From Paenibacillus andongensis (GTDB lineage Bacteria > Bacillota > Bacilli > Paenibacillales > NBRC-103111): a stretch of DNA of 64,000 nucleotides. The stretch is taken from assembly GCF_025369935.1 (NCBI RefSeq), contig NZ_CP104467.1:4905001-4969000 (forward strand), given 5' to 3'. Position 1 is the first letter of the stretch. Each line of letters starts with the position of its first letter. Under the pieces are notes generated by a model that saw only the letters and a list, made by a program, of their open reading frames with translations, was not told the origin of the DNA and did not search any database. Of this stretch, positions 33,699 to 41,840 are shown one piece after another. Made by a program: the position numbers and the translations under genes.

Positions 33699-36419
33699 CT
33701 ATTTGGTGTTTGCTGATTGAAAGCTGATTTCGAGCGTAATGATTTCGGCACCTTTCGCATGAATCGTGAATGCTCCATCGGCATCCATGTTGAGATCATT
33801 CGTATCCATCGGCTGTTCATTTAATTTCACGCAGCATACCCGATCAGGCTTTATCTTCATTTTCACTTTTGCCGAGGTTGCTTTTTTAGCTGCATTCCAG
33901 AAGCGCAATATAAGGCTATCTGACTTCTCCGCTTTTTTGCAGGCGCTGAGCATGAGTGTATGATCTCCCTCAACCTCCAGCCAACCATCTTGCTTTGCCA
34001 AAACACCCTCATGTTTCCCCGTTACCGATCCATAACTAGCTGTTAAATATTCATGAACCCTCGGAGATATATGGGATTCCTGCCAATCTCCTTGATGGAC
34101 CATGATTGCATACTCCGCTTCATTGAACCCAAGACTTTGCGCATCGGGTACAGGTGTTTCAGGACCAGCGCCGCCGATCCTAACTAGCGTATCCTCTCGG
34201 GACAACCAGCCTACAGCCCTTAATAAAGTGATAGCCAGCGTACCCTGCTCATCGGCCAGCATGTCATACTCAGTCAACCCTTTATTGGCTATGGTCATCC
34301 CTTTATCTCTGCTATTTACGCTGACAAAACCTTGCTGAGGCTTTTGCTGTACATACGTTTCCGGCCAACCATTGCCGTAATCCAAGGCAGCAGCCTCTCT
34401 TGCGACAACATCGAAATGCCCTTCAGCATGTGAAACCTTGAACCTCTCACCAAGCGGAAACAACACTCGTAATCGATGGTCTTCCGCTTGATTGTTCCAA
34501 ACCGTGCGCACATCGACTCTTGCGGATCCTGCTGTAAGCGTCACAAAATTCGTAATCCGATAATCTGTGTAGGCAGCTTCTCTACTTAATCGATCACCGC
34601 TAAGCTGCTTCGGCAAAGACCAATCGATGTCCACTCGAAGTGTACCTCTTGCATAACCAACTTCATCTGAGGAAACGTGCACGCTAACAGGAGTTTGTGA
34701 CGTACGCAGCACACGATCCATCAAAGGAGCTGCATAGTTATAGGTATCTCCGGCATCCCCTCCGCTTTCAAAGGCGCCTAAACCTTCATAAATAAGGCCG
34801 CTTTGTTTGTCAGTAATGTGCAGTGTGCCGTTATGCTGATTAACTTCAACACGCAGATAAGCATTTTCCAAGATATTGAGTCCGATCTGCAAATCCGTTA
34901 CGGCTTCGCTGCCCTTCAACTTGGCAGATGGCAGCAGGGTATTGAAATACACCTGTTTGGGGTCGCTAGCTGTTTCCCTTTTACGCAAAGAATAGGTCTT
35001 ATAGCCAAAACCGGGCAGATCTACAGCTGAAAAGCTTATTTCCGTATAAAAATGTTTATCCGTCATAGGCTTCATGCCGCTGATTTCCTTCACCTGAAAA
35101 GGAACCTCGTTTCCTTCCGAATCCTCCATCCTATAAGTTCTTGGATGAATCATTAACTTGCGATCCATCCAGACAGCAGCCGTGTCGTCACGCGTCCAGC
35201 TCAGTGAATTATGAATAACAATCGCCAAATCTCCATCTTCCAAATCGCTAGTATCAATTTGATTGTTGATGTGTTGGATACTTTTCTCCGTCAAAATGTC
35301 CGCGATTTGCTTGGATTGCGCGAACCTAGGCAGCATCTCCCGATGTACTTCGTCAATGCTGCAGCCACAAATACTGTCGTGCGGGTGATTCTGAACAAGA
35401 AGTTCCCATGCGGTCCACAGCAGGGTTGATTCATACTTGCGACCACTTAGCCAGGCAAGCGCTGAGAAAGGTTCTGCATAGCGTTCTAAAGCCAACTGTC
35501 CGATGAAATTATGTCGTTTCAAATATAGGCGTGCGGACAATACACCGGGCAATACATGAGGTAAATCTGCGCCAAAGTGACGAAGCTCGCCATGTATGAC
35601 TTGTAATGAAGGATTCTGACTGCGAACGGCTTCGATGAAATCCTTCGTTGTCCCCCAATGCAGCTCCGCAATTTCTTTCAAATCTTCGCCCACCTGCTTC
35701 AATAATCGCGGCAATCGCGCATCAATAAGCCTGTGATCACCGCCATAGGGCATTAATAAGCAATCCGTTGTTGCCCGTGGTGCCCAGCGTTCCAAGGATT
35801 TACGAACTCTGCCGTAAGTTTCGTCATAAGTCTTGTTCGGATTGTCAAAGTGGAGAAAATCCACCATATAATAGCCATCTGGGAACCAGTATGTGAACAC
35901 TTGCGTGCCATCTGGAGCTTCCCACAGAAATTCTTGTTTAAAGTCGGGTGAACTTCCGCCTAGTCCTCTCCAAACCATCGCATTGTCAATCCCGAAGCCT
36001 TGAAGAATCTGCGGCATCTGCGAGATATGACCAAATGTATCCGGAATATAACCGACATCCAAGTTCGTATAGCCGAGCTTCTCAGACATACGAGCACCTA
36101 GCATCAAATTACGCACATGCGCCTCACCGCTCACGAGAAACTCATCCGGCAGGATATACCATGGACCGCATTGAATACGGTTTTCATGGATATATCGCAG
36201 AAGACGCTCTTGATTTTCCGCCCGAATCTCCAAATAATCCTTCAGAACGATCGTTTGACCATCGAGCAAAAAGCACCGGAACTCCGGATCGTTATCCAAC
36301 GTATCCAGCAGTTCATCGATAAGCTCTACCAAGCGGAAGCGGAAATCCTGCATCGTCGCCCACCACTCCCGATCCCAATGGGTATGATGGTACATAAAAA
36401 CACGATATTTGCGTTCCAA
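33699..36419 (-). CDS. GH38 alpha-mannosidase, MngB-like
   Basis: A 906-residue GH38 enzyme resembling MngB/mannosylglycerate hydrolase and streptococcal alpha-mannosidases. The zinc motif is HHTHWDREWW (His14, Asp16) and the nucleophile lies in YIPDTFGH (Asp127). The TTG start at 36419 is inferred: AAGGAGG lies eight bases upstream and overlaps the TAA of the MalG gene; the next ATG would begin inside the catalytic motif. Directly downstream of the permease genes, it is the first enzyme of the operon and may act first on the incoming oligosaccharide. No phosphotransferase EII gene is nearby, so a true mannosylglycerate PTS route is unlikely. Confidence 0.9.
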   Translation of the reverse strand: MERKYRVFMYHHTHWDREWWATMQDFRFRLVELIDELLDTLDNDPEFRCFLLDGQTIVLKDYLEIRAENQERLLRYIHENRIQCGPWYILPDEFLVSGEAHVRNLMLGARMSEKLGYTNLDVGYIPDTFGHISQMPQILQGFGIDNAMVWRGLGGSSPDFKQEFLWEAPDGTQVFTYWFPDGYYMVDFLHFDNPNKTYDETYGRVRKSLERWAPRATTDCLLMPYGGDHRLIDARLPRLLKQVGEDLKEIAELHWGTTKDFIEAVRSQNPSLQVIHGELRHFGADLPHVLPGVLSARLYLKRHNFIGQLALERYAEPFSALAWLSGRKYESTLLWTAWELLVQNHPHDSICGCSIDEVHREMLPRFAQSKQIADILTEKSIQHINNQIDTSDLEDGDLAIVIHNSLSWTRDDTAAVWMDRKLMIHPRTYRMEDSEGNEVPFQVKEISGMKPMTDKHFYTEISFSAVDLPGFGYKTYSLRKRETASDPKQVYFNTLLPSAKLKGSEAVTDLQIGLNILENAYLRVEVNQHNGTLHITDKQSGLIYEGLGAFESGGDAGDTYNYAAPLMDRVLRTSQTPVSVHVSSDEVGYARGTLRVDIDWSLPKQLSGDRLSREAAYTDYRITNFVTLTAGSARVDVRTVWNNQAEDHRLRVLFPLGERFKVSHAEGHFDVVAREAAALDYGNGWPETYVQQKPQQGFVSVNSRDKGMTIANKGLTEYDMLADEQGTLAITLLRAVGWLSREDTLVRIGGAGPETPVPDAQSLGFNEAEYAIMVHQGDWQESHISPRVHEYLTASYGSVTGKHEGVLAKQDGWLEVEGDHTLMLSACKKAEKSDSLILRFWNAAKKATSAKVKMKIKPDRVCCVKLNEQPMDTNDLNMDADGAFTIHAKGAEIITLEISFQSANTK

Positions 36420-36432
36420 GTTATTGTCCTCC

Positions 36433-37314
36433 TTACCCTTTCGTACCGGCACTGATGTTCATACCCTCGATAAAGTATCTTTGGAAAATGAAGAATATTG
36501 CGATGACCGGAATCATCACCATAACCGAACCCGCCATCAGTAAGTGCCATTGGCTGACGCCGGAGCTGACCTTGAAAGCCTGCAAACCAAGCTGCAGCGT
36601 GTACTTTGATTCATCATTTACATAGAGCAGCGGTCCAAGGAAATCGTTCCATGCCCCTGTAAAAGTACCGATTGCCACCGTAGCCAGTGCAGGTTTAGCA
36701 AGCGGAAGCATAATTGAACGCCAAATATACAAGTGGTTTGCGCCGTCAATTTTCGCTGCTTCAACTAAATCATTGGGAATTCCCAAATAGAATTGACGTA
36801 TGAGAAAGATGTGGAAGGCACTTCCGAAGAAACCCGGAATGATTAAGGGCAAGTAAGTCCCTACCCAATGCAATTTTGAAAACAAAATGTATTGTGGAAT
36901 GAGTGTTACGAATCCCGGAATAATCATCGTCCCAAGAATGATGGAGAACAGAAGCCCTTTCCCGGGAAAGCGGATTTTAGCAAAGCCATAGGCGATGAAT
37001 GAATTTGAAATTACATGCGCAAACACGGCTGTTGAAGCGATTAGCAGCGAATTGGCCGAATATCTTGCAAAATTCCCTGCTTCCCAAGCCTCTTTGTAGT
37101 TGGCCCAAACGAATTTTTTAGGAAACCAAGTCGGCGGATAGGTCACAACTTCTGTTAATGATTTCAAGGATGTTTGAATCATCCACCAGAACGGCATGAG
37201 AAAAGACAAACTGCCGGCAATGAGAATAAGAGTTACGACCCATTTGGAGATCCTTTGCTTAGTCTTGCGGCTTTGATGGTATGATTTCTTATTTACAGCT
37301 GCAGCGACGGTCAT
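36433..37314 (-). CDS. CUT1 permease, MalG type (region B)
   Basis: A 293-residue six-helix permease with the EAA loop DLVEAAKIDGANHLYIWRSI. ATG at 37314 overlaps the TGA of the MalF gene by four bases, with GGAGGAG upstream. The Lys/Arg-rich N-terminus is cytoplasmic. There is no ATPase gene in the operon. Confidence 0.93.
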   Translation of the reverse strand: MTVAAAVNKKSYHQSRKTKQRISKWVVTLILIAGSLSFLMPFWWMIQTSLKSLTEVVTYPPTWFPKKFVWANYKEAWEAGNFARYSANSLLIASTAVFAHVISNSFIAYGFAKIRFPGKGLLFSIILGTMIIPGFVTLIPQYILFSKLHWVGTYLPLIIPGFFGSAFHIFLIRQFYLGIPNDLVEAAKIDGANHLYIWRSIMLPLAKPALATVAIGTFTGAWNDFLGPLLYVNDESKYTLQLGLQAFKVSSGVSQWHLLMAGSVMVMIPVIAIFFIFQRYFIEGMNISAGTKG

Positions 37315-38264
37315 CGCGAATCTCCTCCTTCGTAGTGAACCCAGTACTTCGACATCACCATATTAATGATAGTAACGATAATAGCGATGATGAAAAGGAA
37401 CCAGGCCATTGCCATGGCGTATCCCATATCAAATATTTTAAAAGCTTTCAAGAACATATGAAGATTGAAAAATAAAAGGGAGTTCGCCGGAGATCCCGGA
37501 GCGCCAGGGTCATCAGCCATAACATAACCCTCCTGGAAAATTTGGAAGCCGCCAATTAAGCTTGTGACGACATCAAAAAAAATAACAGGCGTAATCATGG
37601 GTACAGTGATATGCCAAAGCTTACGAATGCTGGATGCCCCATCAATCTCGGCTGCTTCATACAAATGATCGGATACACCTTGCAACGCCGCTAAAAACAG
37701 CAGCATTCCTCCCCCGACTGCCCACATTTTCATCATGACAATTGCATTCTTCGTCCAAGCTGGATCCGTCAGCCAAGCCGGTCCTTCAATCCCAATCCAG
37801 CCTAACACTGTATTAATGAGACCTGAATCTGGGTTAAGAAGCATCATCCAAAGCATATAAACAGCTACACCGGACAAGACAGTTGGTAGGTAGTAAATCG
37901 TCCGAAACCATCGCATGCCGGGAATTTTCACATTCAGTAAAACGGCAAGAATCACAGAGCCCATCGTGGTTAATGGAACGGCAAGAGCAACATAGTAAAG
38001 GGTATTTCTGAGTGATTTCCAGAACAAGGGATCGTCCGTAAACATGCGTTTATAGTTGTCGAAACCAATAAAGTCCATACGGGAAGTGATGTCATAGTTC
38101 GTAAAGCTAGCGTATAAAGAGAACAAAAGAGGGCCGGCTGTAAATATCAGAAAACCAATAAACCACGGAGCAACGAAACCATAGCCTTCTAGTGCCTCTT
38201 TCTTGTCCAAAGACCACTTTCTTTTCTTTGTCGGATGGATAACCTTATTCACTTGGGGATTCAC
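37311..38264 (-). CDS. CUT1 permease, MalF type (region B)
   Basis: A 317-residue permease with a basic cytoplasmic N-terminus, six membrane segments and the EAA loop HLYEAAEIDGASSIRKLWHI. GTG start at 38264 with AAGGAGG seven bases upstream. It follows the binding-protein gene after a 109-bp gap containing a terminator-like hairpin. Confidence 0.93.
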   Translation of the reverse strand: MNPQVNKVIHPTKKRKWSLDKKEALEGYGFVAPWFIGFLIFTAGPLLFSLYASFTNYDITSRMDFIGFDNYKRMFTDDPLFWKSLRNTLYYVALAVPLTTMGSVILAVLLNVKIPGMRWFRTIYYLPTVLSGVAVYMLWMMLLNPDSGLINTVLGWIGIEGPAWLTDPAWTKNAIVMMKMWAVGGGMLLFLAALQGVSDHLYEAAEIDGASSIRKLWHITVPMITPVIFFDVVTSLIGGFQIFQEGYVMADDPGAPGSPANSLLFFNLHMFLKAFKIFDMGYAMAMAWFLFIIAIIVTIINMVMSKYWVHYEGGDSR

Positions 38265-38321
38265 ATGTGTTCCTCCTTAACTATTTCTTTCGAAGACTGA
38301 CCTTTAATGCTTCTGCTTATG

Positions 38322-38359
38322 AAAAAAGGATGGAGCAGTAATACACTACGACTCCACCC
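38322..38359 (-). terminator. Intercistronic terminator after binding-protein gene
   Basis: On the minus strand GGGTGGAG and CTCCATCC form an eight-bp stem (one G-U pair) closed by a partly paired interior, followed by six T. Because the transporter genes continue beyond it, it probably works as a partial terminator that makes binding-protein mRNA more abundant than permease mRNA. Confidence 0.7.
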
Positions 38360-38373
38360 TTATGATCTAAAGC

Positions 38374-39732
38374 TTACTTTGTATTTTGCTTAACTAAGTC
38401 TTCAACCGCTTTCTGAGCTTTATCCAAGGCATCTTTCGGGCTTTGCTTCCCTAGAATCGCCTCATCAATTTGTGGATTCATCAAGTTAGCAAAATCAGGT
38501 GCTGTTACAGGTACTGGCGCAAGAACCGTATTTTTCAAGTTATCAACCGTAAATTTGTAAACTGGATCCTTGATCAGCTCCGGATCATTAGATGCTTTAA
38601 TATTGGATACGTTATCGAAGTTGAATTGAGCCCAATATTTCTGTGCATCAACATCCGTCATATACTTCATGAACTCCCAGCTTTCATCTGGATGTTTAGC
38701 TCCAAACGGAATTTCAATGGTAAAGCCTCCACCGACGCTCCAGTTTCCGCTGCCTGCTTTGTATTCAGGCACTGCTGCAATACCAAAGTCTTCTTTCTTA
38801 GCAGCAAAGTCACGGATTTGAGTCCAGAATGTGCCCGCATCAATTTTCATAGCTAATTTCCCAGCGATAAGCGGGTCATTTGTCTTGCTGCCGAAGCTAG
38901 CCTTGAAGGCGTCAACTTCCTTTTTACCTAAACGGGCATCCCAGCTGTTATACCATTCGAGTGCAGCAACACGGTTTGGTGAATTGATATAAATACCTTT
39001 GTCGTCCAGCCAAGGTCTTCCGCCATCAGCATTGTTCAGGAAAACATCTTGACCTCCTGCCAAGCGGGGGTGGAAGCCTAAGCGCTCAATTTTACCGTTG
39101 TTGATTTTATCGATTTTTTTGGAATACTCCTCCAACTCAGCCCATGTTTTTGGCGGTTTCTCTGGATCGAGTCCTGCTTCTTTAAAAACAGCTTTGTTGT
39201 AGAATAATACGCGAGTGTCCGTTACAAATGGTAAAGCATAAATTTCGTTTTTGTATTGCATCGCATTTAATAAGTGCGGGAAGAAACGATCTTTAATGTT
39301 ATCCTTCGCTAAGTACGGAGCAAGGTTCGTTACTTGCTTCTTGCTTGCACGCTGGGCAACCTGACTAATATCGTGAATGATGACATCGGGCGGATTACCT
39401 GCAGCAATGGCTGCCAGTTCCTTCGTCCAACCATCTCCATAAGGCAAAAACGTATGTTTCACGGTAATACGGTCCTGAGAAGCATTAAAATCACTAATAA
39501 TTTTCTCAATAATAGGACGACGTGTTGTAGAACCCCAATGAGTCCAGAAATCCAGTGTAACTTTCCCCTTCGGTTTCTCTACCGCGGTACTTGCAGCTGG
39601 ACTTGCACCAGTTCCGGCACTTGGACTTGGACTTGGACTAGCCGTTTTATCCGTGCTGCATGCAGTCAACACTAATCCGGTGCTGAGCGCTGTGCTGAGT
39701 AGAACCAACATGGATTTATTTGCTCTCTTCAT
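38374..39732 (-). CDS. CUT1 sugar-binding lipoprotein (region B)
   Basis: A 452-residue family 1 solute-binding lipoprotein: signal peptide to about residue 24, lipobox LTAC, then a Pro/Ser/Ala linker (ASPSPSPSAGTG) that tethers the domain to the membrane. The mature part begins VTLDFWTHWGS, typical of CUT1 proteins. ATG at 39732 with AGGGGGA upstream. It is the first gene of the region B operon and is preceded by a long regulatory interval with inverted repeats and cre-like sites. Ligand inferred from context as a mannose-rich oligosaccharide. Confidence 0.92.
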   Translation of the reverse strand: MKRANKSMLVLLSTALSTGLVLTACSTDKTASPSPSPSAGTGASPAASTAVEKPKGKVTLDFWTHWGSTTRRPIIEKIISDFNASQDRITVKHTFLPYGDGWTKELAAIAAGNPPDVIIHDISQVAQRASKKQVTNLAPYLAKDNIKDRFFPHLLNAMQYKNEIYALPFVTDTRVLFYNKAVFKEAGLDPEKPPKTWAELEEYSKKIDKINNGKIERLGFHPRLAGGQDVFLNNADGGRPWLDDKGIYINSPNRVAALEWYNSWDARLGKKEVDAFKASFGSKTNDPLIAGKLAMKIDAGTFWTQIRDFAAKKEDFGIAAVPEYKAGSGNWSVGGGFTIEIPFGAKHPDESWEFMKYMTDVDAQKYWAQFNFDNVSNIKASNDPELIKDPVYKFTVDNLKNTVLAPVPVTAPDFANLMNPQIDEAILGKQSPKDALDKAQKAVEDLVKQNTK

Positions 39733-40323
39733 ACGGTTTCATTCCCCCTAATAAAATGGTTAGACAACCAATGCCACATTGTATATATCGACAATCCCAC
39801 AATATAAAGCGCTTGCAATGTGGCTTTTTGAAGCCTATACATTCATAATACCAACAAAAACTGCATTGTCAACCATTTTACAAGCGCTTACAAGTGAAAT
39901 TTTGTGTTTTGTCCCCAATAACCCTCGAGAAGCCACATTTTTGCCTACTAACTCCTATGAATGAGAACTCGGCTAAATTGTTGCACAAAATACAACATCT
40001 ACAACCTTAGTGAGAAAAAACCAGCTAAATTGTTGTAGTTCCAACAACTTGCCTCATAAATGATGAGTAAGCATAGAGAATAAACGCCTTATATCCCCTT
40101 ATTCCTCGAAATAGTTAACCAAGAAATGGATACAGAGTTTTCTCACTGCTCACCTAGAGAAGCTACATGTGCTACTATCAAAATCAAAATAAAATTCAAA
40201 ACCGCAACCAAACCATAACCACAAAATACACACTCACACATTCACACTCTCAATCAACACAATCCACAAAGCAAACTAAGCTAAAAAGGGGCAAGCTCAC
40301 TTGCCCCCAAACCCTATAAAACC
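39733..40323. promoter_or_regulatory. Control region upstream of region B operon
   Basis: No gene. It holds a perfect 9-bp inverted repeat GCCACATTG/CAATGTGGC (39773-39781 and 39816-39824), two sites with the LacI/cre-like core AAGCGCTT (39804-39817 and TACAAGCGCTTACA at 39879-39892), a direct repeat GCTAAATTGTTG (39972-39983 and 40024-40035) each followed by a partial hairpin, and a 99-base plus-strand stretch (40172-40270) with a single G. Confidence 0.5.
40288..40307 (-). terminator. Second hairpin downstream of nagA
   Basis: GGGGCAAG-CTCA-CTTGCCCC forms a perfect 8-bp stem and on the minus strand is followed by five T. It lies just beyond the first nagA terminator, making a tandem terminator ahead of the region B promoter. 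Confidence 0.65.
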
Positions 40324-40354
40324 AAAAAAACTCCCGCATCCATTGGATGGGGAG
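40324..40354 (-). terminator. Rho-independent terminator of nagA
   Basis: On the minus strand CTCCCCATCC and GGATGCGGGAG pair around a short loop (one mismatch) and are followed by seven T. It starts 28 bp after the nagA stop. Confidence 0.85.
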
Positions 40355-40382
40355 ATTTCATATTTCCGATTCGCTAGCTCGT

Positions 40383-41531
40383 CTAACTGTAAATCCTACC
40401 ACCGATCATCGTCCATATAACTTGGAATTGGTCATCCATCAAGACCATGTCCGCATCGGCGCCGATGGCGATCCTGCCCTTCTGTGGTAGACCCAATAGA
40501 TCCGCAGGTGTACGTGACGCCATAGTAACGGCATCCTCTAGGGAGATGCCCAGCTCTACTGTATTTCTCAACGCCTCGTTCATCGTCACCGTACTGGAAG
40601 CGAGTGTTCCGTCCTGCAATTGTGCGACTCCTCCAGCGACTTTCACTGCGTGGCCGCCGAATTGGTAGTCCCCGTCGCCCAGTCCCATCGCATGGAGCGC
40701 GTCCGTGATAAGGACCATCCCTTCCGCTCCCTTGATCTTATGCATCAGCCGTATAATTGCGGGGTGTAGGTGTACATGGTCCACAATCGCTTGCAAGCTA
40801 ACATGCGGCTGCTCGAAAGCAGCGACAACCAAACCCGGGTCACGGTGGTGAATCGGACGCATGCCGTTGAAGCAATGTGTAATATGGCTTGCCCCCAAAC
40901 GAAAAGCCTCAGTGGCTTCGTCATAGGTAGCGTCAGAATGAGCAATCGCCACGATAATTCCGCGTTCTTGCAGATAAGAAACCATCTCCATCCCACCAGG
41001 GAGCTCGGGAGCGATGGTGACCATTTTCAATAAAGAGCCAGCTTGCTCCACGATCTGCTCCATTTCCGTGATATCCGGATGTCTAAGAAAGGCTTCATTT
41101 TGCATCCCTTTTCGTTTCACATTTAAATAAGGACCCTCTGTATGAATCCCAACAATCGATGCGCCTCGCTCCTTACCTGCCACTTTCTTGACATTATCAA
41201 TCATTCGCTGTAAATCTTCCATTTTGGAGCTTACCGACGTAGCCAAGAATGAGGTACACCCCGTAGCAGCGCATGTCTCTGATACAACTTCGATACTCCG
41301 AACGGTGCCATCCATCATGTCATAACCTTTCGCTCCGTGAATATGGACGTCAATCATGCCAGGTATAAGCAGCTTACCCTCCCCATCAAGAATTTCAAGC
41401 CCCTCCGAGTGAACGAGGGCACCTTCTACAATCGTAGTAATCCGTCCATTTTCTACACATACCGAACCTTGTTCTATGATTCCTTTCTCAGCTACAACAC
41501 GGACATTCGTAATCCATTTCGAAGTTTTCAC
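40383..41531 (-). CDS. nagA: N-acetylglucosamine-6-phosphate deacetylase
   Basis: Removes acetate from GlcNAc-6-phosphate, giving glucosamine-6-phosphate, in amino-sugar catabolism and cell-wall recycling. The 382-residue protein shows the amidohydrolase metal motif DVHIHGAKGYD, the TEGPY segment containing the metal-binding Glu, ITHCFNGM, and the catalytic Asp in LITDALHAMG. The GTG at 41531 is chosen because GGGAGG lies seven bases upstream; an in-frame ATG at 41582 lacks such a site. It is monocistronic, with its own terminators, and no nagB or nagR is adjacent. Nearby glycan clusters make N-glycan-type substrates conceivable. Confidence 0.93.
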   Translation of the reverse strand: MKTSKWITNVRVVAEKGIIEQGSVCVENGRITTIVEGALVHSEGLEILDGEGKLLIPGMIDVHIHGAKGYDMMDGTVRSIEVVSETCAATGCTSFLATSVSSKMEDLQRMIDNVKKVAGKERGASIVGIHTEGPYLNVKRKGMQNEAFLRHPDITEMEQIVEQAGSLLKMVTIAPELPGGMEMVSYLQERGIIVAIAHSDATYDEATEAFRLGASHITHCFNGMRPIHHRDPGLVVAAFEQPHVSLQAIVDHVHLHPAIIRLMHKIKGAEGMVLITDALHAMGLGDGDYQFGGHAVKVAGGVAQLQDGTLASSTVTMNEALRNTVELGISLEDAVTMASRTPADLLGLPQKGRIAIGADADMVLMDDQFQVIWTMIGGRIYS

Positions 41532-41840
41532 GTTGAATCCTCCCGTCTTAAAAATGTTTATTTGTGGATGGACGACTTTCATCCATAATGACAGTCACGA
41601 TAGGAAGATAGTATCTCAGATTTGGGAGGAAAGTCTAGCATATTATGGAATGTATGGAAGGTTAAAAATAGAAACAATCCCGCGAAAAATCAAGAATATA
41701 GTCGAAATAGGAAATATATGGGTCAAACTGTGCAGGACTAAAAGCACTTACTAGAATAGTCAAACTATTATTTAATTTTAATATACCATTGGTTAAATTA
41801 ATAGATTGGTTTCATACTCTAATTTGCGGGAGGTTTCATT
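41532..41840. promoter_or_regulatory. Divergent promoter region nagA / M6 protease
   Basis: 309 bp with no gene. It is AT-rich, particularly 41755-41815, and must hold both promoters; I could not fix -35/-10 pairs with confidence and saw no clear operator palindrome. Confidence 0.4.

Noticed and set aside
33699-36419. Calling the gene mngB
   Set aside because: Motifs are MngB-like, but there is no PTS gene or mngR, and the transporter is a CUT1 ABC type, so the substrate is unlikely to be phosphorylated mannosylglycerate.
39961-40040. Functional operator at the GCTAAATTGTTG repeats
   Set aside because: Only two short AT-rich copies, not positioned near either start; could be chance or a dispersed repeat, so noted only within the control region.
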